Shown piece after piece: positions 1 to 13,030 of a DNA stretch of 64,000 nucleotides. Where the stretch lies: positions 145,155-209,154 of the forward strand of contig JTDE01000208.1 of the NCBI GenBank assembly GCA_014338405.1, given 5' to 3'. Under the pieces are notes generated by a model. It was not told the DNA's origin and did no database searches. It saw only the letters and a list, made by a program, of their open reading frames with translations. The stretch is from Paragonimus skrjabini miyazakii. Lineage: Eukaryota; Platyhelminthes; Trematoda; Plagiorchiida; Troglotrematidae. A program made the translations under genes and the position numbers. How positions within the stretch are numbered: position 1 is the first letter of the stretch; every line of letters starts with the position of its first letter.

Positions 1-600
1 TCCCTCTTTATGTAGCGCTATTCTTCGACTGGGGCTGCCCTCTTACGCAGTCACGGATTTATGTCTATTGACTGTTCTAGGTTCCCTAAAAACCTACGAC
101 GCATTTATGCGGGGAACCTGGCGTTAACTGTTGCCACCTATCTGACAGTTGTCTCATTATGAAGGACATTTTTCTGTCCCGATGCTTGAGCCTTGACTGT
201 GATAGCACTTTTGTGCCCTGAACAGCCTCTTGGATTTTGTGACTACTGACCGTTTACCTATTTTCTTTTTGTTTGTTTGTTGTTGTTGTTGTTGTTATTT
301 TTCATCTATTTTCCTTCAAATCCTAAACCCGTTTGTTATATACGTCACATATAACTTTTCATTTGATGACTGGCCCATTAACGCTTGCTATTCTTGTGAG
401 AGGAATTGTCAATTGTTGAATGTCGCCAACTATGCAACGTCTCACATTTGACAGACAGCCTGTTTTTACATTCACCTTTTACATATCTGTTGTTTATTTT
501 TGGTGTCACCGTTTGTTCTCCTCTTGAACGAAGCTGTGTATATTGCTCTTCAAAATAAACGATATATATTAGTAGACCGACGCGACTGGCTGCAAAATGA
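1..600 (+). other. AT-rich block, possible LTR remnant
   Basis: No coding homology is seen. The block contains a (GTTT)2(GTT)6 run at 271-296 and, near 553-560, an AAATAAAC polyadenylation-like signal followed by a GC-richer segment at 575-590. A long T-rich leader followed by an AATAAA-like signal is reminiscent of the end of a fluke LTR retrotransposon. No matching second LTR, primer-binding site or polyprotein is seen, so this stays a weak suggestion. Confidence 0.2.
279..296 (+). repeat. (GTT)6 trinucleotide microsatellite
   Basis: Six uninterrupted GTT units, preceded directly by two GTTT units. It sits in non-coding AT-rich DNA. The short translated frame across it gives a cysteine run that is an artefact of the repeat. 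Confidence 0.9.
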
Positions 601-849
601 TTTCACTTAATCCTTATGGTATCCTCCGGTTCTGTGCATGAAAGACCAAATGCGCCATCCAGTAGCACTTTGGAGGAGAGAAGGGACGTACCAAAAATCT
701 CCTCAGGCGAACTATAAAACTCTCTAGATTGACGGCAGTCAGTATTGCTCTGCATCAACTTGCTTTCCTTTCTTATGTTATCGCTGACCTATAGAAGTCT
801 TTCAGTGAGTTAGCTGCGAGCTTTTCATAATGTCCTCTTCTTGTCCTCA

Positions 850-1130
850 CTGACTGGGTCCATAATGAAAACAGCATACCCGCCATCCTCACTCCTATTC
901 ATACTCGAAATAACCTTACCACTGTTGTCGAACCAGTACGGGCATTTCTGAGGCTGTTTTTGAATGTTTCAATGGTGGCTGCCTCGGCATACTCCCTCAG
1001 ATTTTGTCAAATACGTCAGGGGTGGGGAGTGCGGAAAAGTCTAAGCCTGACGGCAAATGCATGTTGACAACCACTTGCAAATTTGGGGTCTTCAGTCGCT
1101 CAGCACCCAGTTTTCGGTGCTACCCAATTG
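850..1130 (-). pseudogene. Decayed LINE ORF2 C-terminal tail
   Basis: Read on the minus strand, one frame across about 1110-900 gives a basic, Phe-rich segment (RLRLFRT), two in-frame stops, then a stretch containing NLREYAEAATIETFKNSL. This has the shape of the conserved end of jockey/CR1-type LINE ORF2 proteins, in which a Phe-rich motif and a W-N-x-LP motif are followed by A-x-S/T-x-x-x-FK. The second stop (TGA) stands where the Trp of W-N-x-L would be, consistent with a TGG to TGA change. No RT core was found next to it. The identification is by motif shape only, so confidence is low. Confidence 0.35.
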
Positions 1131-4100
1131 ATTGGGTCTGTAAACCGTAAATAAACAACTTGGTTCCGATTAGTCAATGATGCGTGCTGCATTCATCTCC
1201 TAGCATCACTAACACGATAGGCACTTTTCGAATGTTGCGCTGTTGTACGAGCTGTTAATCGTGCCAATGGCGGTAATTCTACGTTGTGGCATCGCTCGCA
1301 CCCGTTGAGATTGTGATAACCAACTCATGAGTAGTACAGAGATGTTGCAAACGGTCATCAGTCTCGGTGACTGCACCAGTGCCTTGGGATCCGATGGCCT
1401 CTGATCAGGCTACTTAGTAGCTCCAACCCGCGCGCTGACTTCGTGTAGAAGAAACGATCTGCCACTCACCGGTGTCGGGTGGATTGTCGAGGACAGCATT
1501 TGTTATGTCACATTCTTACACCGCTTGTCACACAAAGCACTTCTTACAAGTCTCTCATTTTTCACAACTGGCGCTAAATTTTCTAAGGGGTAGGTATCGA
1601 TACCCCCATTTCTGAGACAGGAGACCGAAGTACCAATCTCAAGTGTGAGAAGCAAGTAGGAAAATCATCCCCTATATTTTCGTCGTCTGAGCGCAATATA
1701 TCGGGGATCTGGGTGAATCTCTTTCGGCTATACCTGTACATTAATGTGAATTAATAATTCTCAGCCATCATAACAACGGAAGCTAGTATGAACTTTTGGT
1801 AACAATTCACCAATATCAACCGGAAACCCCCACTTTCATTACATGGTACACAAATTTTGACTGTAGTGGATTCTGCAAGTAAGTCACGTGATTACGGGTA
1901 TATTTCTGTCCATCATTTTAAAATCTCAAACCTAGTTTTCATTATCCTGACAGAAGGATAAATTCACGGTAATTGTGAACTCAAACCTCTGCCAGTCCCG
2001 AACACGTACATTGAGTTGCTCTTCTGCGATTCAGATGCCCAGTCATTCTCATTTTCACTGTTCCAGTCCAATTTAACGGAGAAGAACGAATAAATGACCC
2101 ATGCTATTCGACTCAACCAATTAAACTCGTCGAGTTAGTGACTTCTTCCTTTCACTTCAGAGTGTTAGGGCTGTTGACTTTCACTAACTGAAATAATTCA
2201 TTCTGCTGCCTGACTATCTGTTCTTGTTTTCCAACCATGCGTATAAACCACAGTCACAGTAGACAAGAGGTGCAATACTATCCGTTGCTTGCTTCTCAAA
2301 TAACTCTCCACTTATGAATGCTGTCTCGCTTTTGCCACAAGCACGCTCTTGGATCATATGCTTGTTCCAATTACAATAAGCCGTTACAGTCTTTAATCCG
2401 AGTTATTTGTTTTCTCCGTTTGGAAACAGGCGCTGAATTAAAAGTGGCTAGCATAAGGGTGTAGTGGATCTGAACACCATACAAAATTCAGGTATGAACT
2501 CGAGATCAAAAAGATGATAAAAATGGAAATGATCAACTCACAATAGTTCACTAAAGTGCTTTGATTTAGAATTCCACTACACCAAATGTAGTATCCAATA
2601 GATACAATCCATCGTGTCGTTCCTAATTAATCTTGGAGATCAACAACTGAGGTAATTCCAATGACAGATAAATAAGGAACTTTGCCGCAATAGTCGCTTG
2701 ATTCCGTTAGCTTCTAACTCTCCAAAATTCAGTGCACCAGCGACCCGAACGCAGAGGGAACACAAGGCTCGCGAACCGAGAAGTGAGTGAGTTGTATTCA
2801 CTGATTATCGATTAGTTCGATTAAATTGGTTTAAACGTTGGCTGTGTATGTGGAGTTGAGGAAAGTGAAAAGTGTGAATAACAATCAGAATTTTGAAATA
2901 GAAAATAGTGCGCAAAACGTTACAAGGGGACCTTAAGTCGTAGTTCTTTTGGTGCTACGGCTAATAGCTGGATACTTATGCTGATTCTTGCTAAGTAACC
3001 AATGCCCATCGTTTTGTATTCTTTTTCTAACAGGAAACGGGATCATATTCCCTGTTAAGGCATACCTGAATCAAGGATGCTCTTAAACACTTGCCTCAGA
3101 TCGATTTGTATTGTGATAAGATACACACGTACTTACACAAGTTTAGTCACATGTCTCTCTGATTCACTTTGCGACTTGGTCCTTAAGCGCATTTTATCGC
3201 ATTTTACGACTTTCATAGAACCTGCCATTTCCAATGTAGTAGCAATCTTACAGCCTAAGTCAGATTTCTAGAGTGTTTATTTTTAACAGACTGTATTATA
3301 CCTAAGTTTCATTTCCTAGTTGTTTCGACAGTTGCGGAGGGAAGCTCCCGTAATTTGTGCCATAAATAAATGTTAGCAAATAAGGCTACAATGGAGCCCT
3401 TAATCGACAATACATCCTACGGATTCGACAGTTTTGCTTGTTATAAGCTTGACGTCACTAGCATCTGGTTGCCGGCATCCCTTGCATTCAGGTCAGCACT
3501 TTAGCCAGCCTCTTTTGAAGAAGGTCGAGTGAAACTCCAAATTCATGTGAGGGCTTCCGTCGAGTGTGTGCGGTATTCCATTTACCTGGACCGTAATCCT
3601 TCAAGCTACATTGCTTTCGTGTCCCTGGCATTAGCTTGTGTGCATGATCATCGATTTCACGGTGTAACGAGGTCATGTCCAATTTATGAAACGCGTTGTT
3701 GCTCTCAGATTTTTAGTGACTTTTTTAATGGATGGATTTTTGCATCTAGATTGTATTATCAATTACGCACCCACTTCCAAAGTTCTTGTAAATTGAGAAC
3801 GTGATGTCGAATTTAGTGTATCTGTTACTCCGAACAGTAACGAGAATCAGACGTCACTGTCTTATCGACAGGCGCTTCTGGCCAGGCTAGCTTCTCACTG
3901 ATGAGGTGTCTCAAGTTAACACCCTTCCTCTGCACAAACATCTGTGAACTTCCGGAATTCATGGCAATAAGAACAGTGACATTATGCAGTTGCTCTCAGT
4001 TTCTCACTCTACCTTTTATCCCAATTCGATCAGTTTCTGTGTTTCTATGTGTCCGTCATTCTGATAATGGTTTTCTAAATCCCGTACAACTGGTAACAAT

Positions 4101-6076
4101 GGTGTTCCTATGGTTCACACTTCTGTGACGGGTGGGCCAACAGGCAGCTCTGGCGAATGTTTTCTGGAGCTGAATGTGCGCTGTCTCAACCTCTGCAAGC
4201 TTGAGTGATTGTATCCCAGTGCATTGTAGCTTGCGCGCTGTCAGTCTTAGAAAGCCCGTTGAAATTGTATACACATGTTAGAAAACGTTGTGTCCGTCAC
4301 ATAGAAATACGACAATGATCAATAGTTCAGATGTTGTCAAGGGTACTTATATGTCACGCTATATTACATTTTGAACCAAAGGAAATACTCAGACCTCACC
4401 TTATTTGTGGGTATTTAATTCGTCAACTTGGTCTTCTTGCTGTATAAACGTTTGATGTTCAAACAGAACCCACTAATGGGGGTGAAAGGTTGTTATAAAT
4501 ATGCGCACCCCATAATATTCATACTTTCAGTACTGCATTTAAAAGCAAGAACGACCATCGTATAATCTGTAAGCCGCACTGTGCAGTTCAATCCAGGGAC
4601 CCGACTGTTCGTATGCTAGTCGGTTTTTGGTGGGATCGCCGGGTTAACATCTGTCGTACAATTTTCCGTAATCACTTACACACGAGTTCTATCGTTGTAG
4701 GTACTTGTCTTCATCTGTTCTATGCATCTCAAGAAATTATTCAGCTGGTCTGAAAAAAACTGAGTAGGCGGTGGAAACCGACCGGTCAGTTATTTCATTC
4801 CATCTCATCCGCGACTGGTAATAGAAATAATTATACAGTGTAAAATATGGCAGCCCGGTAGGGCTGTAAGTACAAGCCCACGTTTGCCCTCCTCTTTCAG
4901 AGGCGGCCATACTCAGATCTGGACTTCCCTTCAACCTCTCTCCATAAGGACGGTTGTATCCAAGTCCGATCACTTTCCCGCCTTCTGCTTTCAAACATGT
5001 GGGCGAAAGGTTTTGCGACTTGAATTGATGCCTCGTGTTTCGCGCATATTCGCAAGTATTCCAATTTTAAAAATAAGGATCCAAAGTCAATATAAAACAT
5101 TCAAAAGCTTCAGTCTGTTTTATTCGCAGCCCATTCATTTATCAACCCAAGATTACTTTGGCATACGTACTCCATAAAACAGACTCGCGAAAAAACAGAA
5201 CTCAATTCCAGCTTTGTTTAGAATTCGTTGATGAGGATTTTACACTGCAGTGGGTCTTGAGACGTCACCTCTACCCAATGTAAGCACCAGAAAAAACATT
5301 TCATAGATCCAGAGAGGGCTTTCAGTTCGATCGCTCTAAAAGTCCTCTAAAGCCACCTCTGACATAAGAGAACTTCAGAAGAATAAGTGAGTTTGTTGAA
5401 ATCCCTATACGCTCACTCTTTTGTCAGAGTAAGAGTGCACAAGCATCCGTCTCGGAGGTTTCATCCCTCCTCCCTTTCCAACTTTGTCATAGGCGGCATT
5501 CTAAAAGCACAGCTGAAGAATCCGGAGATTCGGAGATTGAGTTTCTTCTCGGGACCAAATTGACCAACGTGGAGAATTTGGGTTCCATTCTTTTGATTGA
5601 TTTCCCCTCCAAGAGTATGAAGACGATCCTGAATGGAATGAACAGTTACGCTTATGGAATGCACATCATACCTGTTTCGAGACTAGGGTGTTGGCAACCC
5701 CACCTCTTTCGTACGGTGTTCGCCTAAAACTTCAGAGTTTTTCAGTTTACTTCAATGATATTAATGAGCGTGTAATAAAAACAATGAAATATCAGTGAGA
5801 ACATTAAACACGCCTGTTGCTTTTAATCACCTTTGACATCTGTAGTCTCGAAAAATGGTCAAGTTTTCGCTCAAATGAACGGTGCATGATGCTTGGTAAT
5901 ATGATCTATTCTCAATAAGCTTAACTATGGATGTCTTCCCCAATTAATCCTTACCAGATGAAGTGATCGCGTAAACAACACGGCAGTTCACCAATGTGTA
6001 CTTCGAAATACTTCGGAACCGCAACAAATTGGTAAAATAATAAAAACTTTCAATCTCTATTGATAGGACCACTTAC
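1131..6076. other. Non-coding stretch, nothing recognised
   Basis: About 5 kb with only short frames (under 100 codons), none carrying a recognisable domain or a convincing pair of splice sites. Overlapping frames on both strands at 3.5-4.3 kb and 4.7-5.7 kb look like chance. No RNA gene or tandem array is seen. Confidence 0.5.
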
Positions 6077-6294
6077 CTCGTGCAGCAACTGACTGTTTAT
6101 CGCACTGGGCCTTATTCTCAGAAGTGACCAACAGATACATAAACCTAAACTTCTGTTCTTCTGAGTAATGTTGCTGGATGAGGTCTGTTGGAACGAAGAT
6201 CTTATAATCGCTCAAGTCGCCAGGTAGAAACGTTAACTGGCAAACCAACCTAGCGCAATCAGTGGTATACAAGAAGCAAGCACATATAGTATAC
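6077..6294 (-). CDS. Candidate internal exon (218 nt), function unknown
   Basis: A minus-strand segment bounded by a consensus donor (GAG|GTAAGT, last exon base 6077) and a moderate acceptor (ATCACAG|G, first exon base 6294). One frame is open across all 218 nt, with one leading and one trailing base outside complete codons. The 72 codons are ordinary in composition and contain four cysteines and short motifs such as FLPGDLSDYK and EEQKFRFMYLL. No family is recognised. An open frame this long between two good splice signals is expected only occasionally by chance, which is the sole support. No phase-matched neighbouring exon could be assigned with certainty, and a chance frame remains possible. 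Confidence 0.35.
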
Positions 6295-8029
6295 CTGTGA
6301 TCATTTTTTTAAAATAACTCTTACTTTCGATATGAATTGTACTGGAATATTCCGCATCACTGCTGTGATGAACAGCTGCTCGAGCTAGAGCACCACTTGG
6401 TCAAACCCATGATTGTTTACGTTTGTACATATGGTATCTACGCCAATTGCGCAAAGTGTCATCAGACTGCCTAATTGGCTGACTCAAAAGTTGGACTGGA
6501 TTAGTGGTACATTTCAAGCTTACTTCAGTCATTTTTATGTTTCCCATCTGGTGTATGCAGTACATCGAAGAATGGGGTCTTTCGCAATAAGAGGAGAACA
6601 GTTTTCGGCTCCCTTTAATTGGTTCAGCTTTACTACGGAAACGATCGAGCACCGCGAGTGCTTACGTAAGCAGATGATAAAAGTCATTCTTCCTTTTGTT
6701 TGCCGTCCTTCACTTCATCGGAATCTGATTACAATTCGATAAATAAGGAAGCTAAATTGCTCAGTTCTACTTGGAGGTGACCTAGTGTCTAACGTATTTA
6801 CTCATCATGTGTGTTGTTTTAGGAAAGGAAATCTAATTTATCCTAATACATCACGATTTTTCTTAGTCTACTTTGTAGGTTCTATCAGGTGACACACATT
6901 TAAATGAAATCCCATCAACGATTTTCTGTCCATAGTTCTGAGTATCGATCTTTATGATATAAGAGTCAAGTGAGCTGGCAATTACCTATGCACCCATTAT
7001 CTGTATATTGTACACTAATAAATTGGACTAGTGAACGTCTACCAGAGCTGAACTAGGTAAGTCCAAGAAATCATAAGACCGTGTGTAATTTTGTGTTAGT
7101 CAAGTTACCATAAACGGAAACTGATAATTTCAGTATGTGATGTGCCAGTCATAACCAAAATGGATTTGGTAATCAATGTTTTTTCATTCCTTTATCATTT
7201 ATTCATAACACGTTCTACTCAATCTTCTTTTAAGTTCTCCTCTGGGACAGAATACGACTGTCATTTCATAAACCAGTGATCTGTGATTCTGTACTTTACC
7301 ATCATCTTGATCTGTTAACCATTAAAACCTAACACTGCGCAAATTCCCTGTGAGCTGTGCTTCATCGATTCACGCTCGATACAAAACCTAGTTTTAGTTT
7401 AACCTACTGAGATCTAATCAGTAGCCGTATTGTGTACATGCAATTTCACGCAAGTCGCAATAAACTGATCAAAGGTCTAGCAGCGGCAGAATTAATTACG
7501 TTCCTGCTGTTTTGTGATGCCTGTCAAAAATCAATGCTTCACATCTACTGTATTTACCGCTTATTAAGATCAGGTGGAAATAGCATCCGAGAGAACGAGG
7601 CCTTCAATAACCGTGCTTCACTGGAATGCTGTAGGCTGGGCTGATCTGGAACTGTCCTACAATTTCACTCATTCTAATTTAGGCAGATAATCAATTATAA
7701 GTTAATGTTATTCAGGATCTTTTGTCGTATTTGGAAATCATGTAGAAAACACATCGCTACAACTGTGAATCCCCGTGTCATAACTTATACAAAACGGCAA
7801 ATTTGGGTAAATCGTTTCTCTCTGGACTATCTGAATTTTGATGTTCAGTCTACGAAATACAGTGACTAAATTTGAATGTGAAACCTCAATTTTTGAGCCT
7901 GTTATAATGTCAGTTTTTGTGTTTGTAGAAGATAGATGGTCAACGAAGTTAGGTACTGCCCTTTGATAATCACAGGTCATTCAGAAAGATACTTTCACAG
8001 ATGCATTTACATTGCTGAACTCCACTTAC
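6295..8029. other. Non-coding stretch
   Basis: AT-rich DNA with short chance frames only. If the flanking exon candidates are real, this would be intron. Confidence 0.4.
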
Positions 8030-8063
8030 CATCAGCTGCAAGGGTTATCGAACAACTTTGTGG
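8030..8063 (-). CDS. Candidate microexon (34 nt)
   Basis: On the minus strand an acceptor (CCGTTTAG) is followed by 34 nt and a consensus donor (GATG|GTAAGTGG). Only one frame is open across the segment, coding roughly PQSCSITLAAD. The pyrimidine tract of the acceptor is weak. A 34-nt exon would suit flatworm genes, which often contain very small exons, but signals this short occur by chance, so the call is speculative. Confidence 0.18.
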
Positions 8064-9530
8064 CTAAACGGTCAACTATCCAAAAACTCACATATTCCTG
8101 GGAAGAATACTCATCAGTTACACTGGAACTTGATATCGTGTTATGCTACACCTTGTCTTGGTTTAACTAAAATGAAGACAACAAGGAGTTTCCTTCATCC
8201 TAATGGGTGCGTTTCCACCCTATAGTATACCAACATATTCGGCCTATATTATTGCTTTTGAGGAAATCAATCAGTGTAGCTGGTGTTCAAACACGAATCA
8301 ACATTTAGCTATGGTCGCTTGATGAGAATGGTAGACGGAGTTCATCTTCTGGTTGTGACTAGGATGTACACCACTGACGAACTCTTGCAAGGGGATTCAC
8401 GTAACCTGCTTCTTTTTCAGAGGGGTTGATTGCATTATCCTGTGGAATACGAATGTCACAATATATGTCCAGTAGAATTCAGTCTAATCATAAATGATTG
8501 ATTATCTCAATATAGCAGCAGTTTGGAATGCTTATACAAGGTTTAAAAGAATAACTGTTAAACAAAACGGATTGTGCTGAAGCAGTCACATGCGCTAACC
8601 CAATTCCTATTGAATACTGTTAGTTGGCAAATGGTTTAAGACTCCGGATACAGAGCAATAGCTTTTTCAAAACGACATATCATGGTATCAAGAGAGAGAC
8701 AACGTTACTGTATCCAATTCAACAGTTTTTGATAAATATCTCGTAAGTCTGTTGAAGCAAATAGATTCGCTTTAGAACAACATATAAATAATCCGTACGT
8801 TTGTTTACTAATAACGTTTCACCCCCATCACAATCACTTTGTCAAGTCATATGGGCAGGTTATGAATTTTGCCGGACTCAACATTCTCACCTTTACTTGG
8901 GTCGTTATGACCGTGTGTGTATTAGCAAATTCGTATACACTGTACGCGCATTACTCAAGCATCAGACTAGTCTTGCCATATCCATAAAACATTCTCCAAT
9001 CTTTCGTGAGGTTGGTTTCTTTTAAAGCACATGATAATTACCAAGAGTCAGGATGCTTCGTTCTATCGATCAGAGCGTGCTGAACAGTTATGTGGAGCAC
9101 TGGTGCTTTGAAGTAGCAAGCTGCCCTTCGATTCTCCGTAGATTATTGCCGACCAGTTGGGTGGTTTTGTGCTCTGAGTCGATGGGTTTCGTGCTAGTGG
9201 CCAGTTTGTATAAGTTGTGCGTCTTGTGGTGTCGGCTTGTGATTTTAAGTGTTTCAGTATGGAATGTGGCTGGCCCTAATTGGTACACAATAGTACGTGA
9301 CTATCGACCGTGAGCAGTATCACGGCTAAATAGCGTTGAACGTGCTGACTATCTAGACCTAATCACATCAGGTTGATAGAGAATAAAACTTTAACCGCAC
9401 CGGTCACAGATGGTAGTTAACAGCAGTTCTTGATCAGAAAACCACAAATCGATCACACGTGTCGGGGCTACCACAACCTTATCTAAATTTAATAAGGTGA
9501 TAACCAGTTAACTGAAAATCGCCGTAGCAT
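8064..9530. other. Non-coding stretch
   Basis: Short chance frames only. A strong plus-strand acceptor-like tract ends near 8420 (CTTCTTTTTCAG), but no donor or protein-like frame follows it closely. Confidence 0.4.
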
Positions 9531-9881
9531 TCATGAAAAACAAAGTTTCAGTGAACATACTGTTTTCGATAAATTCTCCTCTTTGGCCGGTACAATCATT
9601 TAAAATTAAGTGACGAGTTACAATGTTATTGATCAAAGATTACTGAAGGGACGGTGCAATTGGATAAAAGATTAACACTACTTCACCGTGGTTAGGAACA
9701 CAAACAAAGTTGGTTCTAGTTAGTCAGTGTTAATCAGGCTGGGACAGTGGGACGGGGACAAATTGTTTCACGGGTTGGGCGGCCGTGTTCGGCCAAGGGA
9801 TTACTTACTTTTATATAATTGTACCAATCAAAGAGGAGAATTTATCGAAAACAGTCTGTTCGCTGAAACTTTGTTTTTCAT
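9531..9881. repeat. Foldback: long inverted repeat with 190-bp loop
   Basis: The left arm (about 9531-9613) and the reverse complement of the right arm (about 9799-9881) match over about 83 bp with roughly nine differences, near 89% identity by eye. The central ~190 bp is more G+C rich and contains no frame of interest. Such a structure can be a foldback or MITE-like element, two opposed copies of one repeat, or the remains of a palindromic insertion. No target-site duplication was identified with confidence. Confidence 0.85.
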
Positions 9882-12048
9882 GATAACCAGTTATCACGCA
9901 TGAATAGTATCAACTGTCATCGGTCGACTGGTGGTGTTTCTTGATGTTGTGATCACGTTGCGAGTAGACGGTTGACAGTGATTCACTATGGTTTTTGAAT
10001 TCTGTATTCTGAGATGGAAAGCGAACCGTTGTCCAACAGATGCATGTTCTTCATCTGAGGGTGTACTAGTACGTTTGTCAACGGTTTTGACAGGCGATTT
10101 TAATCCCTGGTTTTATGTATTCTTGCCGTTCTATACATACGATACTCTCTGTAGAATCAGAAGTAATGTGGGTCTTTATTTTGTAAAGTGATTTGTTCTC
10201 ATTCACTGATAGGCCTTGGCTATCCTTTATCACAGTTGGGTCTCATCTAAAATCATAAATCTGCCATACTACTCATTAGTAATATCCTTTATCAGTCCGT
10301 GGTCACCCTTTTTACCCCGTGATTGTGATTGTGGTTGTTGTCAACTATTTCTTGTCTGGAAGCTTACACTGTGCCTTTCTTTCGCTTCGTAATCTGAGTA
10401 CCCAAATGATGCAGGCCGAGCAAACCACGCTGGTGCCTACTAATAGAAAGTGGATATTTCGACGTTGACTAGCTCTCAGCAAGCCTGTTTGGTCCTGATT
10501 TCCACAGTTTAATGGACATTGGAACAACCTGAGCGACCAAGCACTGGGAAAGAAACCAAGCTCAATTTCGGTAACGAATGCCTTGTCTTTCTAATAACTG
10601 CAGGTTGAGTGGTGGTGAACTGGCGAAAAGGTTAGAAAAGGTTTAACTCTGTCAGGAAATCTAGTATTAAAAGAATTCAATAAGTTATCTATCAGACTTA
10701 AGCTGTACCTGACTACAGCATTGATTCTTATATGAGCTACTAGAAGAACACCTGTAACCAGTCTCGCTTGGTTAGATTTCACTGAGCTGTTTTAGGTTAC
10801 TGATACTGTACCTTACTCAAGCGTTAAAGAACAGTTGATGAGAGCGGAGACAAGCTGTTTCATAACATATTCGTGTAGAGAGAACTCTCATCCCCAAATT
10901 GTTAAGCAAGGTTGATCCATATGTTCACTCGTCATTTAGGAATTAGATGAATGCATACAAGGTTCCCCAATCTGTCAATCTATTCATATTAGTACCGATA
11001 CCTTTGTATTAATGAACCCGTTCATTTCAAAATCAAAGAACAGTTTTGGAGTCATTCAGTCGTACACAGACAAAGGGATTAAGGTCAACTAAGAAACTTC
11101 ATCCATTCATGCGATCAAGATGACTCAAATGTGCCTCCGCGTCTGTTGTGGAATCAACTTATCTTGGTCCGTTTCTCCTTCCTGTTGTTCACAGCCAACC
11201 TTCCACAGGGAAAACGATATCTGTTTAATACATCACGTGCCTTATAGCTGATTGTGAAGTAGCAAGCCTATAGTCCGTCACCCGTTGTAGGCGCACTTCT
11301 CAATAGTACGCCTAACCACCCATTATGGCGTGACTTCAAATGTGTGTATTTAACCCTGCGTGTGGAAAATGTCTCTTTGCAGCTTATTTTCTCGAAACTT
11401 AACATCCCATTGTGGTTATTATTTAAAAAAAAGGGAATTAACGAACCGAAAGTATAGCGTTTTATGTTAAAGCTGATCCCAGGTATCGTAGTTCTCTTGA
11501 CTATGATCAAACACCTCTCTGACCTTTTCAGTCTGTAACCATGTACGGATTTTCTTTGATAATTCTTGAAAGTCTGCTATCTGCAGTAGGGGACTCACTT
11601 GGTTTAACCCCAACTATTGAAATGCAGTTGAGGACAAATTACCTTTCATTAAATTATTGTAGAAGAACAAGAAATAATATGACATACGTATGACCCTCCA
11701 TGCATTTTCAATTCTGTTCATTTTCATGTACTTATACATTCTGTGCTATAAAGCCTACAGAATTCTGCGGGCTGATATATCAGAACGGGGATTACAAGCG
11801 GACAATTGTCAGGCTTCTGAACCCGCTCCAAATATATTGGATGCGATTGCCTAAACACAGCCAACTTGTTTTCAAATCAGGTTAATACCCACTATGTTCG
11901 CAGTATGCCTCAAATCCACTAAGAAATTGACAAAAATCCAGTTATGAAAGTCAACGTTCCGAACAGACCCGAACTAAACACAGAAACAAGATGCCTGGAA
12001 TGAGTAAGTGCTCTGCCAGCCACGCCGGAAATTCAGAAACTTCGGATG
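9882..12048. other. Non-coding stretch
   Basis: Short frames only (up to about 80 codons). A pyrimidine-rich minus-strand acceptor lies near 10550, but no donor or phase partner was found. Nothing else is recognised. Confidence 0.4.
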
Positions 12049-12056
12049 TTAGTATG

Positions 12057-12133
12057 CTCTTGGCTCAGCTAGTAGAACACTTGCCACGTCTGGGGAGTCT
12101 GTTCCTGCCGCTGGTTCGAGTCCAGCCCAAGGC
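12057..12133 (+). repeat. tRNA-like sequence or SINE head
   Basis: A perfect T arm lies at 12110-12126: five base pairs closing the loop TTCGAGT, which forms a consensus pol III B box. An A-box-like string (TGGCTCAGCTAGTAG) starts at 12061. The outer ends (12057-12063 and 12127-12133) pair as an imperfect 7-bp acceptor stem. The D and anticodon arms do not fold properly and the interior is longer than in a normal tRNA. It is therefore read as a tRNA pseudogene or the head of a tRNA-derived SINE. It differs from the other SINE family in this window. Confidence 0.5.
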
Positions 12134-12662
12134 TGGATTTGCCATAATTATATTTCTTTCAAACCAACATATCTACCAAACTATATCTCAGCAACACTAC
12201 TATGAACTCACACGTTGAGAAAAAGCTTGTGTGCGTTCTGTAGTGGCATTTAAAGTCTGCGTATCACTTCTGACTCAGAAGCACATTCTAAGCAGTTAAT
12301 TCAATCACAAGCCTGGGAATAATAACAGCAAAATGGAGAAAAACTGCTACGTGAGGCCTGGGGTTGTAGATCATTAATTACTTGCGTAAGGGTGGAGACC
12401 ACAGCTGCTGATGAATTGGGTGTGAACATACCAAACTGAATGTAAGCAATTCGGTAGTTCAGTTATGTAGTTGGACATGCTCGACAAAAAAGGAATCTCA
12501 AACGAATGGTTCCCTTGATCCGTTTGAACAAAGCAGTTAGAACACGAACACTGGTACATTTCGTATTGACTCGTTAGTACAAAATTTACAATCACACGGC
12601 TGCGCTTTTTTTTACAGCAAACTAGAGAGGTGGATAATCAATAAGCGAGTTAGGATAGGTCA

Positions 12663-13030
12663 TTAAGTCCAGGGAAGGGTCAAATTCACGAACAGTTGTT
12701 TCTGAACACAGAGAACTGGCTTGAGTAGGTTGATTGCGACTGCTTCGGTAAGCCATAAGAATCTTGGATTAGAATGACGTAACAGGACTCTGAATGCGCA
12801 AGATGGATCGACGGCGTGACCAATGGTCAGGATGTGTCTAGCGACTGTGGAAGCTGGCTGCTTACGTGTCTCAACAACATTGCCGTTCTCTGGTAACACG
12901 GAATTCTGCACCCATTTAGATCAATGTTCCTTCATTCTGCAGCTCAAGCATCCTTTGGTTCTGCCAATGTGATTTCCTCCGCAGTTATATACTAACTGGT
13001 AGATATAACGTGAAGTCGCACTGACTAATT
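12663..13030 (-). pseudogene. PLE GIY-YIG endonuclease domain (broken)
   Basis: C-terminal endonuclease of the same Penelope-like element. Read from about 13025 downwards it shows SRYIYQLVYNCGGNHIGRT, the GIY-YIG-type core with its conserved Tyr, Cys and Gly-Arg-Thr, then a CRMKEH motif. A TGA at 12921-12923 follows, and the same frame continues. The final part contains ARHILTIGHAVDP (the conserved HL-x-x-GH-x-VD motif), FRVLLRHSNPRFLWL and KPVLCVQKQ before the LPW ending near 12663. GIY-YIG nucleases nick DNA to prime reverse transcription in PLEs. Frameshifts between 13030 and 13285 separate it from the RT. Confidence 0.85.
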
